Origin: Floccularia luteovirens
Taxonomy: Eukaryota; Basidiomycota; Agaricomycetes; Agaricales; Squamanitaceae
Reading direction: 5' to 3'
NCBI GenBank assembly: GCA_009739215.1
Contig: VSJF01000004.1
Span: 1,984,001 to 2,048,000, forward strand
Length of the DNA stretch: 64,000 nucleotides
A program made the position numbers and the translations under genes. The notes beneath the pieces are model-generated. The model had not been told where the DNA came from and ran no database searches. It saw only the letters and a list, made by a program, of their open reading frames with translations. Positions 23,721-33,994 of this stretch are shown in pieces. How positions within the stretch are numbered: position 1 is the first letter of the stretch; every line of letters starts with the position of its first letter.

Positions 23721-25523
23721 ATGAGCAGACGTCCGCCGAACGAACTCGAAAGTAGGCTCCACCAAGCCGCTCTTGTTACCCCACACAAGGTGCCTTGTAC
23801 CTGTTTTTTTGTAACCGGGGTGACATCTCTCATCACCTTTCTCTTTTTCCCCCTCCCTCACGTTTATGTCAATGATTTGATGAAAATAGGAAATCACAGC
23901 GAAACAAGCGGAAGTCATCATTCCAGATGCTACCGCACGACAGGATGCGCTCAATTTTCTACTTGGGGTGGGGCTGTTCAAACTTCTTAAAGATTCGAAA
24001 GGAAATAGCTCGTTTCGAGCAGTAAGCAAAGGGGAACTTGTCGCGTGAGTCATAAAAAAGTTGGGATCGCTGAAGATGTGGTTGTTAATGTGAATTTTTT
24101 ACACAGGACAAGAGACTTGAGCGGAGAAGAAAACCTAGTCTTGAGTCATATCAAGGTTTCTGGGAATGAAGGTATGCACTTTGCGTTTATGAGTTGCAAT
24201 GCCAATGTTTAGATTGGTAGGTATATGGACGAAACATCTCAAGACGAAGACAAATCTCCATCAGACTGTTATCGATCGGTGTCTCAAGACTTTGACTCAA
24301 AAGAGACTCATCAAGCGCGTTCCATCCGTTCAGGTCAATATCTATATCTATTTCGGCATTTTGAGTGATACCTAGTGTTGATGATGACTTTCGGGTTACA
24401 GCATAAGACCCGTAAAATCTATATGCTGGAGGGCTTGGAACCATCTATAGTGTTAACTGGTGGTCCTTGGTATACCGATAATGAGCTTGACACAGAATTT
24501 ATCAGACATCTCTCTGAAGCCTGTCTAAAATTTATTCAAGATCTGGTAAGTGTTGGCCAAATTTTATTGAAGCCCAATCGAATCTGTTCGGGAATCAGAC
24601 ATTCCCCAAGCGCCGAGAAGGTACTCTTTATCCGATTTCGAACGCTCCTCGATACCCGACTGCACAACACATCAGGAATTCACTGAGGAAGGCTAGGTTG
24701 ACTGAAACGGATCTTAGTGTTGAGCATGTCGAGATGCTCTTGAACGTTCTCGTTCTAGATGGAAAAATAGAAAAGGTTTGATAGCTTAAAACTTCTACTT
24801 ACCTTTTTCTGAAATTTTGCTTCACCCGTTTTAAAGTTGCCCGCATTTAGTACTATTGGTGATGATGAGTCGGAGGAAGAGGGGATGACACGGTCTCGGA
24901 AGAAGAGGGAGCATGATGATAGAGCACTCGAGTCGAAGCATAGACGGAAGCGAGTCAAAGTTGAAAGTGGGGACTCTTCTAAGGAGGAGGAAGAGGAACA
25001 AAAATCATCACCGAAAAAGTCCAGAAAACGGCGGGCGAAGGACATATCGGATACTCAGTCGGATCCGGAGAGCGATATTGAGAACAAGAGGAAGAAGGCA
25101 AGGAAACAGAAGAAGAGGTCACATTCCGATGAGGATGATTTATCTACCGATGATGAGGAAGAGAAGAACAGCAGTCGTAAGAAGAAAAAATCAAGACGCA
25201 AAAAAAGAAAACACGATACTTCGGACAGTTCCTCTGAAACAGAATCTGATTCAGAACCTCATCTTAATCGGCGCTCGCAGACTTCGAAGCAATCTTCGTC
25301 TCCTACCAAGTCCTCTGGTATTGATGCTTTCGATATTGACTACAATGCGGGACACGTTTATCGTGCGATCCGAGACGAAAAATTGCTGGTTGGGTGGTGG
25401 GAGTCACCTTGCAGTGTGTGCCCCTCTTTCGAGATATGTAAAGATGGAGGGCCGGTGAACCCCCAGCAGTGTGTGTACTACGAGGAATGGCTAGCGACGG
25501 GTACAGTTAAGAATGTAGACTAA
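23721..25523 (+). CDS. RPC34: RNA polymerase III subunit RPC34 (RPC6/RPC39)
   Basis: Start at 23721 (MSRRPPNELESRLHQAAL), joined over an intron to EITAKQAEVIIPDATARQDA and LNFLLGVGLFKLLKDSKGNS. Tandem winged-helix domains follow (ENLVLSHIKVSGNEGIWTKH, QTVIDRCLKTLTQKRLIKRV, VEHVEMLLNVLVLDGKIEK), with RKIYMLEGLEPSIVLTGGPW between them. The C-terminal cysteine cluster PCSVCPSFEICKDGG...QQCVYYEEW matches the region that binds a 4Fe-4S cluster in the human orthologue. Between the winged helices and this cluster sits an insertion of roughly 150 residues rich in K, R, E, D and S, not part of the human protein as I know it. The subunit acts with RPC82 and RPC31 in Pol III initiation. Confidence 0.95.
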
Positions 25524-25711
25524 ACCACTGGATGGTACTGATGTGTTATAGACCTGCCATGACGAAGAGCTTGGTTGAGAGATGGACATATGTTTCATTC
25601 CAGAAGTTGTAACAGGATGATATGTACTCGACAAACACATAAGCTCTAGAGCGATGTTATGCTTCAGCTGAATATCATTATGTGTACGAATACACAAAAT
25701 TATACAAGTCA

Positions 25712-26718
25712 TCATAGGATCTTCGTTACGAAATCTACGGCGTGATATCGCGTCAGCCAATTGGGCGGAATTGTCTCGTCTATAACTTCTGTGTGTGTAC
25801 CGCCAACAAATTCGGCGACAACTCCTTCATAAACGTCTTCATCATCATTTAGCACAAACATATTGAACCGCCACCCCTCCGGAATTCTACCGTCGACCCG
25901 GACGATTTTAGATGCAACATCAAACTCCACCCGAGAAAAGTCAAAGCCTAATCCAATCCCGAGTGCTTTCGTGTAGGCTTCTTTAAGTGTCCACATCCAG
26001 AAAAATCGCTTGATCCTTTCCTCATGCGGTAAATCGGACGAAAGTAGATAATTCTCGAGCGGAGTTAACTGCGATGTATGTAAGGGTTTACAGATCTAGA
26101 GGCAAATTTGCTGTGAACGAGCGATTTTCGCCTTACCTGGTCTCCTACGCCTTTTATAAATGAGGACAGTGTGTCGCGGCCCGGTACTCTAAGTTTCATG
26201 ATATCGATTCCGATATTGAAAGCAGGGCCGCCATGGACGCCAGGAGCATATACCATGGCCACGAAGCCGTTGTCATGTGCCACATTGTAGGCAATTGGAG
26301 GATCTAACTTTGGTGCCGCCTTTCTTTATACGCTAATTTCAATGTTCAGGGATCTAGAATAAGTTTAAGATGACTTGCGATATATGGCTTTCCAGTAGCC
26401 GTGACTTCAAATCTCATATTGGTACCGGGTACGCCATGTTGTGTGAGCAAATCCCTCACGAGCAGACGACCTATGAGGGTGCCTTGACCCTACTGTGAGC
26501 ATGTATGTTGAAAAATCATATAGGAGAGAAGACTTACGACACGCGTCTTGACGATGGTAGAATCTCTTGATGCGAGTGCGGCTATCGTCGTCCACAAGAA
26601 GGAGCGCACGTTGGAAAAGCTGTATTCGTATGAGAGAAGATATATATGGAAGAAATGATAATAAAGCATACATCTTCAGAGAAAAGTTCCGGTTTGTAAT
26701 TCACAGCCCACACTTGCA
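25712..26718 (-). CDS. Sfp-type 4'-phosphopantetheinyl transferase
   Basis: Starts at 26718 (MQVWAVNYKPELFSED), then exons with RALLLVDDDSRTRIKRFYHR, GTLIGRLLVRDLLTQHGVPG and FEVTATGKPYI. AHDNGFVAMVYAPG precedes FNIGIDIMKLRVPG, which carries the Mg-binding G-I-D segment. WTLKEAYTKALGIGLGFDFS is the second metal-binding block (W-K-E-A-Y-x-K-A-x-G). The enzyme moves phosphopantetheine from CoA onto carrier domains of fatty-acid synthase, polyketide or peptide synthetases and Lys2-type reductases. No synthase gene is nearby, so it is likely a general housekeeping enzyme rather than part of a biosynthetic cluster. Confidence 0.93.
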
Positions 26719-27549
26719 TTTCTGTCTGATAAGAGATACAGAGACGTAATCACTAATAAGTGGAAACTGTCCCGCTTGTTTATCACAACCACTAGCCGAT
26801 CGGCATCATCCGCCTGACGCGACAGCATGACCAAATCGCTATCTATTCTTTGAATATTACCCATATGAACCATTCCCATGGATGTATCTGTTTCATGAAC
26901 GTTACACACACTGAGAACTACCCTTTTCATAATAAAGAAAAGGTATTTAAAAAAGAACCATTCCGCTCTGGTCCGAGTTGCTGATAACCTCAATATTCAA
27001 TCTTCACAGGCAATCGAACTTCTGGCCACTTAGAGCCACAACCTACCTCAAGACCACTGAGAAACCCTCGAGAGGTGTTCTAAGATATAATGTTCGCGAA
27101 AATATGGATTACCTGAAAGAACGACATTGTATTTTAGTAGTCTCCAGGTCTTCATAGACCGTCTCTGAGCTGCGTCAGTGTTACTCTGTTATACACTTTT
27201 AGGCTGTTATGCATTATGGCTTACTGACAACATCTAAAGACAGATGGCATGCCCATAGAACTGTGTCAATCTCTCCGGCACAATGGACCTCGTGCCTCAT
27301 GCTATTCCGTGCGTTCAGTAGTTATCAAAAGAAAAAGGAAATCAAATTGGATCCTTTTTGCCAATTTGGCGATCGTCGTGACAAGTGAGGAGGCTGGCGT
27401 ACGATGTTGGAATGTCACTATGCACAAACTCGAACCAACAAAAACCCCGCCCGGAGGACTATAAAATGCAAAGTTTAGGCAACATTCCTTACTTTACATC
27501 TTGCCTTCACACCATATCCACATCGCTCAAAGCCAATACTTCTCAAATC
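26719..27549. other. Divergent intergenic region
   Basis: About 830 bp between the PPTase start and the unknown TATA-driven gene. It contains the TATA element at 27459-27466, described separately. No other gene is supported. Confidence 0.45.
27459..27466 (+). promoter_or_regulatory. TATA box (CTATAAAA)
   Basis: A consensus CTATAAAA lies 84 bp before ATG 27550, preceded by a C/G-rich stretch. TATA-directed initiation normally falls 30 bp or more downstream, so the ATG that overlaps the TATA box (27466) would be untranscribed and the start should be 27550. Confidence 0.6.
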
Positions 27550-28724
27550 ATGATGGTCGCTATTACCCCCAGGGTTATAACCAGACTCATCAATCCTTTA
27601 TCAAATATATCTCGCAACACCTCCAATCTCGCCGTGAACAGGTGCTACGAGCTCCTCAAGCCCCCTCTAGACCATTTTGTTGCACCCGCCATTGAGAAAC
27701 TCTCCAGTGTTCCTCTTAGAGTCCACAACACTATGTCAGCCGATGATCATAAGCTCGCTGGGTTGTACAAACAAGCTCGTACTACAGCTTCCGCTGTCCT
27801 CAATTTCAGCGATAAAGTCCCGGTTCTCACGTCATTGAATGCATTGGGCGATTCGGTTGGGGGTTTATCGATGAGTATTTGCAGTCTCTCATCCCACCTC
27901 CGTCACCCCGGACCCCTTGCGACGCAATTCATCGACTCTAACGTCAAGCCTATTGTTGGCGAGGTCTACCTCTTTACAGCCGAACGAGTCTTCTCCCCTA
28001 TACTCTCAGTAGCCTTCGAGTACGCCAAGCCTTACATCCGTTCAGTGGTCGTCACGGAGCTCGATGACCTCTTAGAAGTTCATTACGAGAAACAGGATTC
28101 GCTATTTATAGATATCGCCTTGGGTAGGGACGAGAACGAGGTACGTCCCCCCTAGCCTTTTGTTGTTTAACTTCTCTAATGAGAGTCTAGCTCCCTGTCC
28201 TATCCGACATGTCAAATGACACCACACTTATTGAAGATGATAAAGCTCGGATTGTTAAAGACCCTACCAAAAAGACTTCTGTGTCATCTGAACCAGAAGA
28301 GATCCTCTCTTTGGGATCTCTCGACCGGTCGCTTGGATCTTCTATGCATGCTGTGGATGCTAAAGAACTCGAATGTCCTAAATCTGAACCGGATAAGGAC
28401 TCTTTCATGGGACCATCTGCAGGTGAACGCTCATTGTCATCTTCAATTCACGCCGTGAATACCAAGAAAGGTGAAGCACCTGTACCTAAACCTGAAGCAG
28501 ATGATGACCTTTTCATGGATTCTTCTGTACGTGGTCGTTCATTGTCATCTTCTATACACGCCGGGGATGCCAAGAAGGGCCGCAACGCTAAGCGCTTCTT
28601 CACTTGCCCACCTAAATTCCTTCCTCGAGTCGCTCGTGCCTTTTCATCATCATCACTAGGCTCTAAGCTTCGTCGCTCATCTGGAAGCCGCCGCAGCGCT
28701 AAAGATGCTGTCCTCGGAATCTAA
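27550..28724 (+). CDS. Hypothetical protein with repeated LxSSIHA motifs
   Basis: Two exons (27550-28140, 28191-28724; 50-bp intron). Start chosen from the TATA box and a short C-rich leader. The N-terminal about 200 residues look folded and mostly helical (VITRLINPLSNISR, NALGDSVGGLSMSICSLSSH, VGEVYLFTAERVFSPILSVA), without membrane segments or a known domain. The C-terminal exon is polar and contains three near repeats of about 35-40 residues centred on LGSSMHAVDAKE, LSSSIHAVNTKKGE and LSSSIHAGDAKKG, then a basic serine-rich tail. Function unknown. The clear TATA box suggests inducible or high expression. A lipid-associated role is only a guess from the amphipathic helices. Confidence 0.75.
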
Positions 28725-29940
28725 TTACTTGGACTCGACATCTGGCCTGACATGCTCTATTCCACCGTTATTGTCCTTGATCGTTGATGTGACGCTTGTA
28801 TTAAGGACATCGAACGCGAAGAATTGTTTCCATGGCCTTTCAAGTCAATATAACCACACAAATCCTAGTTTGGCAAACTCGCTCGGTGCGGAATCTCGGA
28901 GGATAGACGGTAATTAAGGGATCTTGGGGTCACGGTGTCCGCTGATCTGCGGGCACCACCACTCCTAGCGCTAACCTTCAGCTGAGTGCTTTTCGACTGC
29001 ACCAGTTGTTGTTATCGCTATAGTGGGAACCTTGTGACTTCCAATTCAGGATCTCAACCTCTATCTTTCTTTCCACTCCTTGTAGCGCTGCCAATTCTAC
29101 AAAAAAAGACACAATCCAAGGATGCTCCTCTTCGCCACCTTTGTTGTACATGCGCGCTCTCATTCATCTTTCAAAACAACGACTACCGAACCGGGCATAT
29201 TATGGCCGATACACCTCCCCAGCATTTACCGAACTTCTTGTTTACTTTTGCATTTATCCAGGTACATTACTACAACTATCCAGATCTTAGAACAGGAACA
29301 ACGCAGCCTCTCGAATACTATACCACACTTTACATTCTATAGTGCTCAAATTTGAGCTGATATATTTATTACTATTTATTTTTTCAATCACATCGTACTT
29401 TAGACTGCAGAGACAATATGAACCGGAATAGTTGCATACCAAGCCGGATGATTAAGAAAAATTACAGGGTTCCCCTGTACTTTTCGTTGCGTTCGGGAAA
29501 CCATGCTATTGACCCAGCAAAGACACTGACAGCCCTGCAGGTTTGGGAATGCACATGCAATCCTGGGTGTACATCAGATGGAAGTAGGATGTTAACGTGT
29601 TTCCCGACATGTGTGTCCTCATAGTAATGACATGAAGCGCGAATTTCGCCTTGCCCAGCCTAGCTTGAACAATGAACTACACGTATGTACTTCTGAATTA
29701 AGGAGCCCAGTACCGTAATTCTGAATCTCACATTAGATGAGGCTAGTGAGCGATCCTTGTTCTGTTTGAAGACAGTACTTGGAATTAAACATAAGCGATC
29801 GGCATCACCCGCTGATGCAAGATCAGTATTGTATTGCTGTCTTTCTTTGAATTTCCACGATGTTAATTTATGATCCCCATGTAAGCAAGCTGTTCCGTTG
29901 ACTGAACCACCCTCAACCTTACCTCTACCTACTGCATACC
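28725..29940. other. Intergenic region, no supported gene
   Basis: About 1.2 kb between two plus-strand genes. Short frames on both strands (for example 29122-29355 plus) lack domains. It should hold the 3' end of the unknown gene and the promoter of the MAK32-like gene. Confidence 0.4.
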
Positions 29941-31374
29941 ATGAGCGCGAAAATGTTGCATTTTGTCACTTTAGGCATGTTCATAATCGATGACTTCTTG
30001 TTCCAGGATGACGATGGTCAGCCAACTGGCAATACACTACCTCCCCAGGAAAGTGCCTTTGTACACTGCTCTATTACAGGATCCGTCATTTGTGTTCCTC
30101 CTCTGTAGATCGGTGGGGGTGGGACTTATGCAGCTATAGGTGCTCGTATCTGGTATGATATCTACCACCCATCCCTTGAAGACAGTATTTGAATGAAGTG
30201 ACCCATGGTCAAGGCTATCCCCAAAAGAAATTGGTATGGTGATTGACAGGGGCTATAACTTTCCGGTAGCATTTGAGGAGAGATTGTTGGAGTATGGAAG
30301 AGATATGTGGATGTTCAGAGATCAACCTCATTGCGAGACAACGCGTGCACTCAATTCATACCTTGGAGAACATCGAAAGTTTCGTGTGCCCGTCTTTCCT
30401 CATCGTAATTATTCTGACCTGTTCGTTCCTCATTAGCTTCAAATACCAAACATCTAGGATCAGAATCACACCCAGAGATCTGAATGGCACAAAGTTAGCG
30501 AAACCGGAGGTGTTGCATTTTATATGTTCTCCTGCAAGGGCTGCGACGATCATTTCAGAAGTCAAAGAGGTTGACAAATGGCACCCGAAAACAATATACG
30601 AACCCATTCCTGTGAGCAACTCTGCTATAATGATATCGTATACTGACTCGGACTAATTTGTGGATACAAAAAGGATAGGTGTATACCAGAAGAACTTCCT
30701 GCTTTGAAAAAAGTGTTAGGTGATATATCGATACTCAGGTTAGTCCATGAGGACCTTTGTAAATTACCACTTGGCAATGATAGACTTATAGTCCTAACGC
30801 CGAGGAAGCCCTTTCGTTGTTGTCCATGTCACTACCTCCAACGCGGTCCACAATAGAAGCTGCCGCTCGAAAGTTCCTTGATTTTGGAATCGATCAATCT
30901 GGCCATGGTTGTGTCATGATACGAAGTGGCGAAATGGGGGTATATGTCAGGACTAGAGAGAAGGGAGGCATGTGGATTGATGCTTATTGGACCATAAACG
31001 AGGAAGTTTCAAAGAAGGTCATTGATGTAACAGGTACGTATGTCGCTCAATTGGGCCAGCTTGACAAACAGAGGGGGCTAAATTGCATTGTAGGTGCTGG
31101 GAATGCTTTTCTTGGAGGCCTTGCGGCTGGTCTGAGATACACAGATGGGGATGTTTTCAAAGGTTTGCAAGGAACAGCCGTTTAAAGAAATGGTTCACTG
31201 ATGTTTTATATCCTAGCTGCTTTATATGGGTCCGTTTCGGCGTCATATGTCATTGAGCAAAATGGACTGCCTGTGATGACCACACGAACAAACCAAGAGC
31301 ACGAAACTCCACTTTGGAATGGAGAAGATCCAAAGGGGAGATTAGAGCTGTTGTGGAAGCGCCATTATAAATAA
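29941..31374 (+). CDS. PfkB-family carbohydrate kinase, MAK32-like
   Basis: Many short exons. The first reads MSAKMLHFVTLGMFIIDDF. The next carry GQPTGNTLPPQ-IGGGGTYAAIGARIW, the N-terminal Gly-rich substrate region. YEPIPDRCIPEELPALKKVL and ILSPNAEEALSLL follow, then GCVMIRSGEMGVYVRTREKG and the C-terminal signature DVTGAGNAFLGGLAAGLRYT. That signature (DTxGAGDxF in ribokinases) has N where the catalytic D is usual in GAGD. The N is also how I remember the MAK32 branch. A 66-bp intron splits VTG from AGNAF. The yeast relative was found through killer-virus RNA maintenance; the substrate is unknown. Confidence 0.88.
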
Positions 31375-31433
31375 AGAGTATTATGGAGATACACAATAGC
31401 CAGTAAAAGTAAAGAATACAAATCGCAAGATCA

Positions 31434-32117
31434 TTACTGTTGTGTTGATTGAAATTTTGCCCGACTTGCTGCGAAGAGTTCTTCTTGTTTTGCCAACAGC
31501 TCTTCTTCTGTCATACCAGATTGTTCAAATTTGGACACTTTCTTCTCGCGATCCTATAGATTGTGATCGTTGGTGTGAGAGTTGTCTATGTGTGGGGACG
31601 TAATTTTCGTACCTTCTGCTGCTGTTTATGATCTTTCAGAACGTCCTCTACTTCCGCAGTAAACGAGTCAAAGCCCAAACGCTATAGGAGGGGTTGGGTA
31701 TTATGTGACATGCTTGTGATAACAGTTTTATTCACCTTTAAAGCGCTAATTATATGTTCAGGTGCAATGGTCTTCTTTGACTCCTGTTCACATATTTCGT
31801 TTGCCTCGGATGAGATCAAGTGAATAAATTCTGTATAATTATACAAGAATTAGCGTTTGTTGAGTGTCAGCGAGTCAGAAAATTGCAAAGCAAAATAGTG
31901 TTCACCTACACAGCATTCAATGACTAAATCGCGTGTTTCCTTGGCACAAACGACATCATGAGGCAGTAGTTCTGGGTGGGTCTTTTCTTTAGTAACGTTC
32001 GAAAGGGGATTTGACAAGAAACTTACCAGCAATCATTTTTGCAACAGTAGCCTTGGGCAGCGATAGCTCGTCATCTGTGGCAGCAGGACCGCCTGAATGA
32101 CCTTCGCGGTCTGACAT
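31434..32117 (-). CDS. NC2-beta / DR1 transcription co-repressor
   Basis: Five short exons. The histone-fold region reads DDELSLPKATVAKMIAELLP, HDVVCAKETRDLVIECCVEF, IHLISSEANEICEQESKKTI and APEHIISALKRLGFDSF, which is the NC2-beta/Dr1 sequence pattern. A charged C-terminus (EEVEDVLKDHKQQQK-like, then EELLAKQEELFAASRAKFQS) follows. NC2-beta pairs with NC2-alpha, binds TBP on DNA and blocks TFIIA/TFIIB entry. The length of about 147 residues is normal. The start codon lies only 115 bp from that of the SmF gene, so the two must share a bidirectional promoter. Confidence 0.94.
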
Positions 32118-32232
32118 GGAAATAAATTTGGTCCTGGGCTAAGAAAGTATGCGCCAACTTGTGAGGAGTGAATGGTGTGACAAGTGTGTTGTGGTAACAG
32201 ATCTTGTCACACTATGCTGTTCTCAAACCATC

Positions 32233-32704
32233 ATGGCCACAGTCAGCTTTTTTTTTCTTCACGATAATTGTATGTCTATTTGACGAAAATCACAGGTTAA
32301 TCCCGTTAATCCCAAGCCCTTTCTTCAAGAGCTTACAGGAAAGCCTGTATTTGTCCGGCTAAAGTGGGGATTAGAATACAAGGGCTTCCTAGTAAGCACT
32401 GATGGATACATGAACCTTCAGGTAAGACTTAGCCGGATTTCAGCTGATATAATCCTGATATCTCCCCAACCAACTATAGTTGGCAAATACAGAGGAATAT
32501 CAAGATGGTACTTCAAATGGCGCGCTCGGAGAAGTGTTCATTCGGTTCGTACATTAATATATCTATTTCATTGCCAAGGAATCTGATAATCTTTTTTCAT
32601 TCAGGTGTAACAACGTTCTATATATTATAAGTCAAATTAATAATACTTTTCTTGATCATCAAGCTCACGATACTTTTTTCCAACACAGGGAGGCGCCTGC
32701 TTGA
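32233..32704 (+). CDS. Small nuclear ribonucleoprotein SmF
   Basis: Five exons: 32233-32241, 32296-32421, 32480-32544, 32605-32626, 32687-32704, total 240 nt, 79 residues. The protein contains [45 protein letters not shown] and [13 protein letters not shown], a near copy of the SmF Sm1 and Sm2 motifs. SmF joins SmE and SmG in the seven-membered ring on spliceosomal snRNAs. Two oddities: the first intron has a GTCAGC donor, and the last junction makes sense as LYIREAPA only if an ATAAGT...CCAACAC (AT-AC) intron of 60 bp is removed. Retaining it keeps the frame open but inserts 20 foreign residues. Confidence 0.92.
32627..32686 (+). other. Candidate AT-AC intron in the SmF gene
   Basis: Begins ATAAGT and ends in a T-rich tract followed by CCAACAC. 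Removing it in phase 0 joins CTA TAT ATT to AGG GAG GCG CCT GCT TGA. The only nearby GT (32631) with the CAG at 32688 would put the reading frame out of step with this ending. The 5' sequence resembles U2-type AT-AC introns rather than the ATATCC start of U12-type introns. Confidence 0.5.
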
Positions 32705-33019
32705 CAAATCAGAAAACAGATTTTGTAATTTTGAAAATAATGTAGTCATGCATGAGCTTTCACTAAAACATCTCCCCGATTTTAGCTACATCAGTATGTT
32801 CATAAATGGTATAAGATGTCCAGCATGAACCAGAAAGTGTACACTGTAAGAATGTCCAAAGCACTGCATCATAATAATTTCGGCAATTTTGAAACTCCGA
32901 TAAAAAGTTTTTATCTGACTCCTGGATAGTCAGAATCAGTTTAATTCCACACCTCCACGACCTCACTACCCAAACTACCTCAACCACTACCCTCTATTTT
33001 AGTTTTAGATAGACCTCAA
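32705..33019. other. Spacer between SmF and DUF2423 gene
   Basis: About 315 bp, AT-rich, ending in a C-rich stretch (CACACCTCCACGACCTCACTACCCAAACTACC) shortly before the ATG at 33020, resembling a fungal leader. No other element seen. Confidence 0.4.
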
Positions 33020-33675
33020 ATGGCCAAATCCACAAGATCAAAAGTAAAGCGATCTTTTCGTTCCAAAAAACGGGAGACTGGGGTTTATGCAGCGACAGAA
33101 GCCGCTCGACTACACCGACTTAATCAAAGACTGGTCCAGATAGCGAAGCAGGATAAAGATGGAGATGCATTAGTAGAAGATGCAGTAAATGAAGACGTTG
33201 ATACTCCAGGTTGGTGCTGGTTCGCAGTTCTCGGTCTTCTGGACCCCAGCGACATCACCCTGGACAGCATGGATGCGCTCTCACAAAAGAGTTCTAAATA
33301 CCCTTCCCAATATACATTTTTGGAGGGATATTTGCCTTAATCATACTATCCGTGATTCATTGAATTGGCACGGATGTTGATGGTTTCTTTATTATGCAGA
33401 TACCGGAAGCACACCTTTACAAACACAAATCGAAGCAGGTTTGACCCATATCACAAATACCCATTTTTCACCCTTCTCAATACATTATTCAAAATGCAAC
33501 AGACGGTACCCAGGAAAACCTCAAACGTATATCAACACACGGTCTTAGGGGTTCCCGTCGGGAAGAATGGCGGAAATCAAAAGGTCTAAAACCACGGCCT
33601 GCTAGTGCTGGAGTAAACAGACAAGGTGGAATCGCAGCAAAGAGGAGAGCAGGGCGTTCCAAGCGGAGACGTTGA
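33020..33675 (+). CDS. DUF2423 nucleolar protein (LLP/YBL028C-like)
   Basis: The first exon gives MAKSTRSKVKRSFRSKKRE and VYAATEAARLHRLNQRLVQI, the DUF2423 N-terminal signature (start MAKS-RSK-KR). The last exon ends with KRISTHGLRGSRREEWRKSK, then GLKPRP and a very basic tail (AKRRAGRSKRRR), joined after an exon reading GSTPLQTQIEAD. The exact donor of the long middle intron, between about 33209 and 33402, is uncertain. Either PG at 33208 or SQK near 33292 could be the last coding block of exon 1. Family members are small basic proteins of the nucleolus linked to ribosome assembly. Confidence 0.85.
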
Positions 33676-33994
33676 AACCTATGTATTAAGTTTTTGTATG
33701 TAACATTGGTCCCACCCTTGTTAACTCGCTGATATTGGTATATATTGTACTACTAAAGACAACGGACACCTTTCATATTCAAACAAAATACACAATCAGT
33801 GTGCCCTTGAAAACTCGTATGAGTTTTTGTCATCTCTTTCAGAGAGCATCTCTGTATCTTTTGCAGATTGTAGGTCAATTGATGACGTTCTATGTGCGAG
33901 ATCCGTTGCGTGATACGGCGAGTCCGCTCCAGATGGCCTGAAGGAGAGAATATGGTTGGCCCAATTTTCCAGTGAACAATCAGTCCAGCGTTAC
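33676..33994. other. Convergent 3' spacer
   Basis: About 320 bp between the stops of the DUF2423 gene and the minus-strand membrane protein. It should hold both 3' ends. Short frames at 33735-33941 and 33753-33998 are not supported. Confidence 0.4.

Noticed and set aside
25712..26718. Secondary-metabolite cluster suggested by the PPTase
   Set aside because: No synthase, transporter or tailoring enzyme is adjacent; neighbours are RPC34 and an unknown gene.
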